A stretch of DNA of 31,630 nt from positions 1-31,630 of the forward strand of contig DATAXI010000042.1 of the NCBI GenBank assembly GCA_036266845.1. The letters run 5' to 3'. The notes below the pieces were generated by a model that was not told where the DNA came from, did no database searches, and worked only from the letters and a program-made list of their open reading frames with translations. Shown piece after piece: positions 16,101 through 23,578 of this stretch (the stretch's first letter is position 1; every line of letters begins with the position of its first letter). The position numbers and the translations under genes are program-made. Source of the stretch: DATAXI01 sp036266845. Its GTDB lineage: Bacteria; Verrucomicrobiota; Verrucomicrobiia; Chthoniobacterales; Chthoniobacteraceae.

Positions 16101-17637
16101 TTTCGGCAATCGCGTACACCGCCGGATTGATGAAGCCGACTGCGCTGCGCCCATTGGCTGCCGCCTGCTGGTTAACCAGCGCGGTAAAGGCCGCCCACAA
16201 CGGCGCCGCGCAACTGGTGCCGCCCACATCCTCGTTTTGTCCATTGACCCGCACCTGGATATTGTCCGCCGTGAGCGCCACGTCCGGCGTGTTGCGCATG
16301 GTGGTGGAGCCCTGGTTCGCGGCCATGCTGACGCCCTCCTGCCAGGAAGGGATCGGGTATTGCGTGCTGATACCGCCGCTGCTGCCTTCGCCGTTGCCCC
16401 AATTCCATACGGTTTCGCTGCTCCAGGAGCCCCCGGTGCCGCTGTCCGTGAGGGTGGTGCCGCCCACTTGCGTGATGTAGGGGGAATCGCCGGGGAAGGG
16501 GATCAACCCCGTATAGGCGTCGCTATCGCCCGAGGCGCTGAAGAAGGATTGTCCCTGCGCGGACATTTCCTGGAAAATACCGTCCGCCACGGAGTCTTCC
16601 GTTCCGCTGGGAATATACCATGAGCAACTGAGGTTCTTTGCAAGATCATCAGTCGCCATGCGGTTGAGAATGTCATGCCATGAGCCCTGCTCGCCCGCTT
16701 CATAGACCAGCAGTTGCGCCATGCCAGGGGCCATGGAGATGGCCACTTCGATATCCAGTGAAACTTCGACGGGGCCGTTGGTATGGGTGGGCCGGCCGTT
16801 GAAATCATCCAGGAGCACATTGGTCATCGATACACTCGGCAGGCCGGCTTGCTGCTCATAGTAGGCAATATCGCCCGCCGTATAGCCGTCAAACTCCAGA
16901 AGCGCCACTTTTTGGCCGCTGCCGGTGAGCGCAACGCCCGGCACGTATGCATTGCGGAAGTCGGATCCCATGTAGGTGCCGCTGGGGCCGGTGCCGGTAT
17001 TGGGCGAGGCGGACGCGGCTGCCGGCCCGTTCGCGGCCAGACGCCGGACGCGATGCACCCGGGGCTCCGGCGGCGAGAAATCGTCCAACCCCTCGATGTG
17101 GGCGATCGGCGTCGCGAGATCCAGTGAGGGTTCCACATCCGGCGCGTAGAATGTCCGGGACCCGGCGGGATGCCTGTACACGCGCAGCGTCGTATGCAGT
17201 GCGTTCTGGATATCGGCTACGGAACCGGCCACGTCCAGAAGCAGACGGTTGGGGTGCCGGTGCGTCACTTCGAGCCCGTGGGCCTTCGCAAATGCGGCCA
17301 CCGCCTCGTAATCCTGCGGGGCGGGCCCGAATTGCGCGGTGAACTGCGCCGGCGTCAGGTAATGACGGTAGAGCGGGCTGGCGGGATCGTAGAGCTGGCC
17401 GATGAGGGCGCTCAGTCCCGCCGGGTTGCGCAACGGCAGGGCAATCGCCAAATCCAGGCGCTGCCGGCTGTCGAGCGTGCCCACTGGCGATAGCGCCGGC
17501 ACCACCTTGGGCACGTGGCCGTGCAGGTGCTGCCGCTCCGCGGCCTGACCTTGTGCGCAAACCATCGCGCCCAACAACGCCGCGGCGGCGTGCAGGAGGA
17601 GTGGCGTGCGCCGGGGGCGCAGGGGATTGTTACGCAT
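13195..17637 (-). CDS. Secreted S53 (sedolisin/kumamolisin) peptidase with eight Ig-like repeats
   Basis: This 1480-residue exported acid serine-carboxyl peptidase has a signal peptide (1-32, MVCAQGQA end), a pro-kumamolisin activation domain (~45-190), and the S53 catalytic domain (~215-560). The catalytic residues are present: E291 and D295 (VEVSLDIEV), oxyanion D371 (SASGDSD) and nucleophile S475 (VGGTSCAAP). YDLCTGIGTP near 543 is the usual calcium-site region. Residues ~565-672 look like a BACON-type domain. Eight ~83-residue repeats (673-1338) each start with PVITSA/T and carry ASNSP..., GLP.GL, S.TGLISG and GTGSA.L motifs of putative Ig (He_PIG) type. The C-terminal ~140 residues contain ISGDTADPAGDGIPNLMKYA, then a discoidin-like beta region. 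No sortase or PEP-CTERM signal was seen. No Shine-Dalgarno site is evident. Confidence 0.93.
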   Translation of the reverse strand: MRNNPLRPRRTPLLLHAAAALLGAMVCAQGQAAERQHLHGHVPKVVPALSPVGTLDSRQRLDLAIALPLRNPAGLSALIGQLYDPASPLYRHYLTPAQFTAQFGPAPQDYEAVAAFAKAHGLEVTHRHPNRLLLDVAGSVADIQNALHTTLRVYRHPAGSRTFYAPDVEPSLDLATPIAHIEGLDDFSPPEPRVHRVRRLAANGPAAASASPNTGTGPSGTYMGSDFRNAYVPGVALTGSGQKVALLEFDGYTAGDIAYYEQQAGLPSVSMTNVLLDDFNGRPTHTNGPVEVSLDIEVAISMAPGMAQLLVYEAGEQGSWHDILNRMATDDLAKNLSCSWYIPSGTEDSVADGIFQEMSAQGQSFFSASGDSDAYTGLIPFPGDSPYITQVGGTTLTDSGTGGSWSSETVWNWGNGEGSSGGISTQYPIPSWQEGVSMAANQGSTTMRNTPDVALTADNIQVRVNGQNEDVGGTSCAAPLWAAFTALVNQQAAANGRSAVGFINPAVYAIAESSLYNTAFHDIATGNNTSTSSPSKFYAVTGYDLCTGIGTPAGAALIDALAASNEYLAISPLTGFAPTGPVGGAFSPASAVSTLTNTGSDAITWTASATQPWLALSATAGTLAASGSVAVTASINGDGNTLSSGTYTDTITFADAGTGDTQTRPVILTVVAAPVITSSLAATGTAGAAFSYQITASNSPSAYAASGLPLGLSVNASSGLITGTATTAGNNSVTISAINTGGTGTAILALTVLPQAPVITSATSAIVANGAAFSYSITASNSPSGFAASGLPAGLTVNPSSGLISGSTAATGIADATISAINSGGTGSAILAIQVLPPLPVISSALGVTATAGIAFSYQIGASNSPTSYSASGLPSNLGLNTATGLITGTVTATGTSDVALGAINAGGTGSAILTISTVPQPPVITSATSALVANGAAFAYTITASNSPTGFTATGLPAGLAVNSSSGLISGSTTATGTTASIISAMNASGTGSATLSIVVLPPVPIITSTLAATTVSGQAFTYQITASNSPASYSASGLPSGLKVNTASGLISGTTTATGASNITISAVNLGGTGSATLALTVLPPPPVITSAASATGAQGVAFSYTITASNSPGSFNATGLPSGLSVSPSTGVISGTPAATGTTAAIISAVNATGTGSASLSIVISPPPPVITSALTATGTAGSAFTYQITAINNPTSFAATNLPPGLAVAESMQFFPAGTIYGTLASAGTTTVIISAINGSGTGSAALVITSLPPPAPVITSATNITATQGLPFTYQITANNLPGSYSATGLPGSLTVSSSTGLISGTWTASGTSSFVIAASNTAGSGTATVDITVQTPYQAWESEMFASSNLAEPSISGDTADPAGDGIPNLMKYALNLNPFEQSVSGLPVESVITTGSGNFLALTYTQVISATDITYTVQVSTDMVNWFSGAGYTDAPVAVDNADGVTQTVTVQTAAPISGTTPQQFIRLQVTGP
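13623..15621 (-). repeat. Eight tandem ~249-bp repeats coding Ig-like domains
   Basis: Within the S53 gene eight repeats of about 83 codons follow one another. They alternate: repeats 2 and 4 share ITSATSA(I/L)VANGAAF while odd repeats carry TGTAG.AF.YQI or similar. The pattern suggests duplication of a two-repeat unit followed by divergence. Repeat 7 carries an insertion (AESMQFFPAG) of about five residues compared with its neighbours. Confidence 0.85.
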
Positions 17638-17719
17638 GGAGGTGTTTCCGCTACGCGAAGCAAATTTTCGGCCTTGGAGCTGCCCTTATTTTATGCGGCA
17701 GAGGACGCCAAGACACTAA

Positions 17720-17866
17720 AATTCTGGCCAACTTGCGGTCGGATCAGGCCTTACAGACGGAGTCGAAGAGTTTTTATGTCACAACCGGTTTGCCCCGTAT
17801 TGGAACGCGGCCATCGTCCTCTCCTTTTACCTCAATGTGGTGTGGCTGTTGCGCAGCCTCCGGAAG
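17720..17866 (+). other. Short open frame ending in a predicted membrane helix; possible gene relic
   Basis: The frame follows a TAA at 17717 and has no ATG in a good place. It ends in YWNAAIVLSFYLNVVWLLRS then LRK and a TGA, which looks like a genuine membrane helix with a positive-inside tail. The TGA lies immediately before the ilvB-tail copy. It may be a decayed gene end or chance; I do not recognise a family. Confidence 0.2.
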
Positions 17867-17870
17867 TGAA

Positions 17871-17904
17871 GGCCGCGAGAAGCTGAAAGCCGGCAGCGGC
17901 CTGT
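17871..17904 (+). repeat. Inverted partial duplicate of the ilvB 3' end
   Basis: These 34 nt are identical to positions 213-246 read on the minus strand, that is the last codons of ilvB (GREKLKAGSGL). Similarity goes on weakly on both sides: TGA[A/G] upstream, then G/A differences and AAAATA downstream, with mismatches that are all transitions. The frame even ends in a stop (TGA for TAA). The element contains GGCCGC and GCGGCC arms 19 nt apart and can form a hairpin. Confidence 0.85.
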
Positions 17905-17918
17905 GAGCGAAAATAGTG

Positions 17919-18072
17919 GGACCAGCGACTGAAGACCAGCGACTGAAGACCAGCGACTCGGGACCAGCGACTCAGGACCAGCGACTCAGGACCAGCGACT
18001 CAGGACCGGCGACACGGGACTGGCGACTCGGGACTGGCGACTCGGGACTGGCGACTCGGGACCAGCGACACG
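17919..18072. repeat. Minisatellite: eleven 14-bp units in perfect register
   Basis: The unit is GGACCAGCGACTCA and variants. Eleven units run without an insertion or deletion, and a partial twelfth (GGACG) follows. Variation runs in a gradient: the first units end in TGA or have AGACC, the middle ones end TCA with CCAGC, and later ones have CTGGC and end TCG. Because 14 is not a multiple of three, the array is not a protein repeat. Confidence 0.95.
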
Positions 18073-18124
18073 GGACGCTTGGATCAGGCCGTCGGATTCG
18101 ATCTCCATTTCCAGCGTATTGCAT

Positions 18125-18402
18125 TATGCGAACCTGGAGGGTTCGCATAGCGGTAGCCGGGGGTTGAGGCGAAGCCGACACCCCCGGAAACCAACCACCC
18201 GTGTCCGCATCCCGGAGGGATGCCATAGCATTCCCGGGCTACGCGATCCCTGCCGGGATCGGTGCGGTTTTTGTTGGCTATCCGGGGGTGTTGGCTTTCG
18301 CTTCGCTTCAGCCGCGACCCCGGCTACCGATATTTCATGCCTCCGGCATGAGCCACTGGAACGCGTTCCAGGGCCGCTCCCGCGGCTCGGCACGACGTGC
18401 CG
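18125..18402. repeat. Chain of about nine small hairpins (interspersed palindromic repeat cluster)
   Basis: Perfect or near-perfect stem-loops occur one after another: 18125-18149 (10-bp arms), 18157-18187 (8-bp, CCGGGGGT/ACCCCCGG), 18207-18223 (GCATCCC gga GGGATGC), 18244-18261 (CGATCCC/GGGATCG), 18282-18323 (bulged), 18335-18351 (TCATGCC tcc GGCATGA), 18356-18371 (16-bp perfect palindrome CTGGAACGCGTTCCAG), 18373-18386 and 18388-18402 (CGGCAC gac GTGCCG). The element at 18155-18187 and the one at 18279-18326 are inverted relatives of each other. The last hairpin is 33 nt downstream of the acyl-CoA dehydrogenase stop and could protect or terminate that transcript. Confidence 0.85.
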
Positions 18403-18435
18403 GATGAGAAAAGAGCTGAAGGGGGCCGTGCACAT

Positions 18436-20289
18436 TCAGACCACGCCGCGCTCCAGCCATTCCATGCGGCCTTCCATGACCTCCTGGGCCAGCCTGTAGC
18501 CCTTGCGGTCCGCGTTATGTTTTAAAGCGCGGAAGAGTTCGTCGATGCGGTGGAGTGAAATTCCGCAAAAGTAATCCGCCAGCGGGAGGACGTTTGTTTC
18601 CTTTTCGCGCAATTGCTCCGCGCGAGCGCAGGTGGCGAGGATTGCGAATATCTCAGTGCCGATATCCACAAAGCGTCCCAGGAGCACCTGCTCGCGCTCC
18701 AGCTTCGGGCCGAACTTCGCCATTGCGTGAAAGAGGCGGCGCGCCAGCCTGCGCGCGGCGGCCTCCGCGCGCCGGACGTGCCCCGCCAGCACGGGATGAA
18801 GACCGTGCGGGCCGTGCAGCGCGGGAACCCATTGGCGCGGATACCAGCGCGCGTAGAAAAGCGCGGCGCGCGCGGCGGCCAGGGCGCGTTGTTTCACCGG
18901 GAGTTGCGTATTCAGCATCGGCGCGCCCACTTTCAAATGCGGGTCCAGCGCCTCGCGCGCGATAAAGAGGCGCATGATCTCGCTGGATCCCTCGAAGATG
19001 GTATTGATGCGGCAATCGCGCAGGAAACGCTCCACCGCCACCGGCTTCTCGCCGCGCCCGGCCAGCGATTGCGCCGTCTCGTAGCCGCGGCCGCCGCGGA
19101 TCTGCATCGTCTCGTTGACGATCTCCCACGTGCGCTCGGTGGCCCAAAGCTTGCACAGCGCCGCTTCCAGACGGACATCGGCGTGCTTATCGCGATCCAC
19201 CAGGCTCGATGCAAAAAGCACCATCGATTCCATCGCGAAGGTCTGCGCCGCCATGCGCGCCAGCTTATCGGCCACGGCGGCGTGTTTGCCGATTGGCGCG
19301 CCCCATTGCACGCGGTCGCGCGCCCATTCCCTCGCGACGCGCAGGCAGCGTTTCGCAAGGCCGGTGCAGGCTGCCGGCAGTGTCAGGCGCCCGGTATTCA
19401 GCGTCGTCAGCGCGACGCGGAGCCCCTTGCCCTCCGCCAGCAGGATGTTCTCGCGCGGCACCCGCACATTGGTAAAACGGACCACGCCGTTGTAGAGCGC
19501 CCGCAGGCCCATGAACCGGCAGCGATGCGTTACCTCGATGCCCGGCGTATCCATATCCACGATGAACGCGGTGATGCCGCCCCGTTTTTTGCCGGGAGGC
19601 GCAGGCGTGCGGGCCATGACGACAATGACGCCCGCCTTCACGCCGTTGGTGCACCAGAGCTTTTCGCCATTGATGATATAATGCGCGCCGTCCCCGGCCG
19701 GTTCCGCGTGGGTTTCCATCTTTGCGGGATCGGAACCGACCTTCGGCTCCGTCAGCGCGAATGCCGATATTTCTCCCGAGGCCACGCGCGGGAGAAAGCG
19801 CCGTTTTTGCTCTTCCGTGCCAAAGAGGATGAGCGGCTGCGGCACCCCGATGGACTGATGCGCGGAGAGCAGCGCCGTGAGATTGCCGCAATAACTGCCG
19901 AGCAGCATCCCCGCGCGGCAATAATTGGTCTGGGAGAGGCCGAGCCCGCCGTATTCCTTTGAAATCTTGATGCCGAACGCCCCCAATTGCGCGAGGCCCT
20001 CGATGACCTCGTCCGGAATTTCGCCCGTGCGGTCGATCTCATCGGGATCGACGTGCTCCGCCAGGTAATTGCGAAGCCTGCCCGTAAAAGCGTCACCCAG
20101 CTCGCGGTCCTCCGGCGCTTGCCCGGGGAAGGGGAGGAGCATCCGCATCTGGCAGCGACCCATGAAGAGACCGCCCACGAAGCCGCGTTCCGATTGCACG
20201 GTTTCGCGCGCGCTCTCGCTCAGTTCCAGCGCCTCGCGCTGACCGGCGGACATTTTGGAAGTATCGATGACAGTTTCAGGCGTTGGCAT
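18436..20289 (-). CDS. Acyl-CoA dehydrogenase, VLCAD-like (with C-terminal extension)
   Basis: Flavin-dependent enzyme making the trans-2-enoyl-CoA in the first beta-oxidation step. The 617-residue protein is longer than the ~380-residue short and medium chain enzymes and matches the very-long-chain type, which has an extra C-terminal helical domain. Visible motifs are ALTEPKVGSDPAKMETHAEP (FAD/acyl pocket), LWCTNGVKAGVIVVMAR, QWGAPIGKHAAVADKLA and the catalytic glutamate E433 in INTIFEGSSEIMR. It is the last gene of the lipid operon and overlaps fadJ by 14 nt (ATGCCAACGCCTGA). No electron-transfer flavoprotein genes are nearby, so electrons must go to an ETF encoded elsewhere. Confidence 0.95.
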   Translation of the reverse strand: MPTPETVIDTSKMSAGQREALELSESARETVQSERGFVGGLFMGRCQMRMLLPFPGQAPEDRELGDAFTGRLRNYLAEHVDPDEIDRTGEIPDEVIEGLAQLGAFGIKISKEYGGLGLSQTNYCRAGMLLGSYCGNLTALLSAHQSIGVPQPLILFGTEEQKRRFLPRVASGEISAFALTEPKVGSDPAKMETHAEPAGDGAHYIINGEKLWCTNGVKAGVIVVMARTPAPPGKKRGGITAFIVDMDTPGIEVTHRCRFMGLRALYNGVVRFTNVRVPRENILLAEGKGLRVALTTLNTGRLTLPAACTGLAKRCLRVAREWARDRVQWGAPIGKHAAVADKLARMAAQTFAMESMVLFASSLVDRDKHADVRLEAALCKLWATERTWEIVNETMQIRGGRGYETAQSLAGRGEKPVAVERFLRDCRINTIFEGSSEIMRLFIAREALDPHLKVGAPMLNTQLPVKQRALAAARAALFYARWYPRQWVPALHGPHGLHPVLAGHVRRAEAAARRLARRLFHAMAKFGPKLEREQVLLGRFVDIGTEIFAILATCARAEQLREKETNVLPLADYFCGISLHRIDELFRALKHNADRKGYRLAQEVMEGRMEWLERGVV

Positions 20290-22348
20290 AAAAGCTCCGG
20301 TTGGTTTGGCTCATCTCAATCAGCAATTCGCATGGCGAAAAATAGCCGCCGCTCCGTTCCGCCTCTTCGCGCAGCATGGCAACAATCGCCGCCGCTCCCA
20401 GCGTATCCGCATGGCGCAACGGCCCGCCGCGAAACGGCGGGAAGCCGGCGCCCATGATCATCCCAAAATCGGCGTCGGCGGGCTCCGTGACCACTTTTTC
20501 CGCGATGCAACGCGCCGCCTCGTTGATCATCAGCAGCGACATCCGGCGCTGCAATACGGCGCGCGGAGGCGTGGCGGGAGAGGTGTGCCCGCGGCACTTT
20601 TGCGCGGCGGGATTCGGCGTCGCCCGCCCCTTCTCGTGGAGATAAAAGCCGCGGCCATTCTTTTTCCCCATCATTCCGGCGCTCAGCATGCGTCCCAGGA
20701 TGGCCGGCATGTGCATGTGGCCCGGAAAGGCGGCTGCCAGCGTAGCGGCGACATCCTCGGCTACGTCCAGCCCCACTTCGTCGATGAGCCGCAGCGGCCC
20801 CATCGGCATGCCGAAATCGAGCATTGCCGCGTCCACCTCTTCCGCCGGCGCGCCCTTTTCGAAAAGATCGCCGGCTTCCACGAGGTAGGGGAGCAGGATG
20901 CGATTGACCAGGAACCCGGGGCTGTCCCGCACCAACACGGGCATCTTGCCGATTTTTTGCACGAATCGAAGCGCCGTGGCGGCGGTTTCCGCGCTGGTCT
21001 GGCCGCCGGTGATGACCTCGACCAGCGGCATCCGGTGGACGGGATTGAAAAAATGAATGCCGATCACGCGATCCGGGCGTTTCACGCTATTGCCCAGCTC
21101 CGATATGGAGAGAGCGGAGGTGTTCGTTGCGAGGATGGTCCGTTCCGGCGCGACTTCGTCCAGCCGCTGAAAGATGCGCTTCTTTAAATCCATCTTTTCG
21201 ACCGCGGCTTCGATGACAAGGTCCACGGCGCCGAGCGGCGCTTCCGTCGCGGTGGGCGAGATGCGATCCATCGCGTCGCGCGCCTCCCGCCTGTCCAGGA
21301 CATGCCTTTTGACGGCGTCCGCGTAGAGTTTTGAAATGCGGCTCATCCCTGCGCCAACGCGTTCGGGATCGATATCGCGCATGAGAACGCGCAGGCCGCG
21401 GGAGCTGAGCCACTGGGTGATTCCAGCGCCCATCACGCCGGCTCCTATGACCGCCGCGCGGTCGATTGCGCCGGGCTTTTCAACCCCGGGCATGCGCAAT
21501 TTTTTGGCCCGCTCCTGCAAATAAAAAACCCGAATCAGCGCGCGGCATTCCGGCGTTGCGGCCAGTTCCAGCACGGCGGTGCGCTCGCGCTGGAGGGAAT
21601 TGCCGATGCCATCCGAAACCGCCTGGGTGACGACGCCCAGCGCTTTCGGCAGCGCGGGATAATGGCCGAGCGATTTCGCTTCCATCCTGCGGCGTGCGAT
21701 GGGCGTGGCGACAGCCGCGGCGGCGCGGTCGATCCACGGCCACCTCCGCGAGCGGCGGCGGGGTTTGCGCACCCATTCCAGCGCCGCCTCCAGCAGCAGC
21801 TCGCGCGGGGCGATGGAGTCGATCATTCCCCGCTTGAGCGCCGCTTTGGCCGGCACCGTTTTTCCGGCAAGGATGATGTCCAGTGCTCCCGGCACACCGA
21901 TGAGCCGCGGCAACCGCGTGCTGCCGCCCCAAGCCGGCAAGATGCCGAGCTGGGTTTCGGGCAGTCCGATTTTTGTCGTGTGATCGCCGGTCGCAATTCG
22001 CCATTGGCAGGCCAGGCACATCTCGTAACCGCCTCCAACGCATGCGCCATGGATCGCGGCGACGGTTGGCACGCGCAGCGCGGCGATCCGGTTGAAAACG
22101 TGCTGGCCGAGCTCGATAAATTCGCGCAATGCGTCGCCGGTCAATGTCTCCAGCGCTTTCAGGTCCGCCCCGGCGATGAAAATGGAGGGCTTTGCGCTAA
22201 TAAACACGATGCCTTGCTCGATGCCTTCCAATTTTCCGTCCAGTTCCCGGAGCGTTGCGGCATCGAAGATGTTCGCAGCCGAGCCGGGGCGGTCGAACGT
22301 GAGCAGGTGCACGCCGTCTTCCAATATTTCGCGATGGATCGTTTCCAT
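20276..22348 (-). CDS. fadJ: Bifunctional enoyl-CoA hydratase / 3-hydroxyacyl-CoA dehydrogenase
   Basis: This multifunctional protein hydrates enoyl-CoA and oxidises the L-3-hydroxyacyl-CoA formed. The 690 residues comprise an N-terminal crotonase domain (FIAGADLK at 57-64; GGGYEMC with catalytic E109; IGLPETQLGI with E131), then a Rossmann domain starting IGAGVMGAGI (301-310), and 3-hydroxyacyl-CoA dehydrogenase core with IHFFNPVHRMPLVEV (H432, E444). Length and order match FadB/FadJ. The choice between FadB and FadJ is not resolved by sequence; the anaerobic-type gene name is only a label. It starts 3 nt after the thiolase stop and its end overlaps the acyl-CoA dehydrogenase gene. Confidence 0.94.
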   Translation of the reverse strand: METIHREILEDGVHLLTFDRPGSAANIFDAATLRELDGKLEGIEQGIVFISAKPSIFIAGADLKALETLTGDALREFIELGQHVFNRIAALRVPTVAAIHGACVGGGYEMCLACQWRIATGDHTTKIGLPETQLGILPAWGGSTRLPRLIGVPGALDIILAGKTVPAKAALKRGMIDSIAPRELLLEAALEWVRKPRRRSRRWPWIDRAAAAVATPIARRRMEAKSLGHYPALPKALGVVTQAVSDGIGNSLQRERTAVLELAATPECRALIRVFYLQERAKKLRMPGVEKPGAIDRAAVIGAGVMGAGITQWLSSRGLRVLMRDIDPERVGAGMSRISKLYADAVKRHVLDRREARDAMDRISPTATEAPLGAVDLVIEAAVEKMDLKKRIFQRLDEVAPERTILATNTSALSISELGNSVKRPDRVIGIHFFNPVHRMPLVEVITGGQTSAETAATALRFVQKIGKMPVLVRDSPGFLVNRILLPYLVEAGDLFEKGAPAEEVDAAMLDFGMPMGPLRLIDEVGLDVAEDVAATLAAAFPGHMHMPAILGRMLSAGMMGKKNGRGFYLHEKGRATPNPAAQKCRGHTSPATPPRAVLQRRMSLLMINEAARCIAEKVVTEPADADFGMIMGAGFPPFRGGPLRHADTLGAAAIVAMLREEAERSGGYFSPCELLIEMSQTNRSFYANA

Positions 22349-22351
22349 GTT

Positions 22352-23578
22352 CTAAATTCGTTCCAGCAGCAGCGCGGCGCCTTGTCCGCCGCCGACGCAG
22401 GCGGAAACAATGGCACGGCTCGCGTTGCGCCGGGCCAGCTCCTTGAGCGCCGTCAGGGTAAGCCTGGCGCCGGTTGCGCCCACCGGGTGCCCAAGCGCGA
22501 TCGCGCCGCCGTTGACGTTGAGTTTATTTTCCGGGACATCGCCAAGGGATTGCAAAACGGCGAGCACCTGCGCGGCGAAAGCCTCGTTGATTTCGATGAG
22601 ATCGACATCCGCCGGCCCGAGCCCCGTCTCCTGTTGCAGCCGGTGGATTGCGGAAACCGGCCCGAGGCCCATTCGTTTCGGATCGCAGCCGGTGTACGCC
22701 CACGCCACGAGTTTGCCCAGAGGCTTGAGGCCCAGCTCCGCCGCGCGGGTTTCGCCCATGACCAGCAATGCCACCGCGCCGTCTGTGATTTGCGAGGAGT
22801 TGCCCGCGGTCACCGATCCATGCCTGGGATCGAATACCGGTTTCAGTTTTCCGAGCATTTCCATCGATTGATCGTTGCGCGGGCCGTGGTCGCGCAACAC
22901 CGCGTGTTTGCCCCCATAGACGGGGATAATCTCCTCTGCCAGCCTGTCTCGCGCGGCCTCGGCAAGCTCGTGCGAGCGCAGCGCAAAATCATCCTGGCGG
23001 CTGCGCGGGATTTTGAATTCGCGCGCGAGAACTTCCGCGGTTTCGCCCATGTTGAGCCCGCTGATGGGATCGGTGAGACCCAGTTTCAGCGCGATGCGCG
23101 GCTTGAAATCTTCCGGACGGAATGAGGCGAGCGCCGCCAGCTTCGCGCCCATGCCTTTCGCGCGGCCAAGCACGCCGAATTTTTTCGCGGCGCGTTCGGA
23201 ATAAAGCAGCGGCACCTTCGACATGCTCTCCGTTCCTCCCACTATGAAGACGCGCCCATGCCCGCCGCCCAGCCGTTCCGCGGCGGTGGTGACCGCTTCA
23301 AAACCGGACGCGCAATTCCGGTGGACCGTCGCAGCCGGCACGCTCTCCGGCAGTCCCGCGCGCAATGCGATCACGCGGGCGACATTGACGGCATCCACCG
23401 GCTGGCAGACGCAGCCAAAGATGACTTCATCCACGAGGCCGGGATCAAAGCCGGTGCGCGTCAGCAATGCATTGACCGCGATGCGGCCCAGATCATCCGC
23501 TGAGAGAGCGGCGAGGTCCGCGCCCATTTTACAAAACGGAGTGCGCACTCCATCGACGATGACGAGCGATTCAGGCAT
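22352..23578 (-). CDS. Acetyl-CoA acyltransferase (thiolase)
   Basis: The enzyme cleaves 3-ketoacyl-CoA with CoA to give acetyl-CoA and a shortened acyl-CoA. The ATG at 23578 (MPESLVIVDGVRTPF) gives 408 residues and overlaps the ligase stop by eight nt (ATGCCTGA); an in-frame start ten codons upstream is less likely. The nucleophile C89 is in VHRNCASGFEAV, the general base H364 in GGAIALGHPVGATGAR and C394 in SACVGGGQGAA, all intact. The operon context with a FadJ-like protein and acyl-CoA dehydrogenase fits a FadA/FadI beta-oxidation thiolase rather than a biosynthetic one. Confidence 0.95.
   Translation of the reverse strand: MPESLVIVDGVRTPFCKMGADLAALSADDLGRIAVNALLTRTGFDPGLVDEVIFGCVCQPVDAVNVARVIALRAGLPESVPAATVHRNCASGFEAVTTAAERLGGGHGRVFIVGGTESMSKVPLLYSERAAKKFGVLGRAKGMGAKLAALASFRPEDFKPRIALKLGLTDPISGLNMGETAEVLAREFKIPRSRQDDFALRSHELAEAARDRLAEEIIPVYGGKHAVLRDHGPRNDQSMEMLGKLKPVFDPRHGSVTAGNSSQITDGAVALLVMGETRAAELGLKPLGKLVAWAYTGCDPKRMGLGPVSAIHRLQQETGLGPADVDLIEINEAFAAQVLAVLQSLGDVPENKLNVNGGAIALGHPVGATGARLTLTALKELARRNASRAIVSACVGGGQGAALLLERI

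Larger units (their letters stand above)
17638..18435. other. Non-coding repeat island between the S53 gene and the lipid operon
   Basis: This ~800-nt stretch has no convincing gene. From left to right it holds about 80 nt upstream of the S53 start with an AT-rich patch (TAAAAT on the minus strand), a short open frame ending in a hydrophobic helix (17720-17866), a copy of the ilvB 3' end (17871-17904), a 14-bp minisatellite (17919-18072), about 50 nt of plain sequence and a chain of hairpins (18125-18402). Frames that stay open through the repeats owe this to base composition. Confidence 0.7.

Noticed and set aside
17916..18167. Open frame MGPATEDQ... through the 14-bp repeats
   Set aside because: Unit length of 14 bp shifts frame at each copy; the protein would change every three units and has no start signal.
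18119..18499. Plus- and minus-strand open frames through the hairpin cluster
   Set aside because: Protein strings such as RIPEGCHSIPG come from the palindromic repeats and have no gene context.
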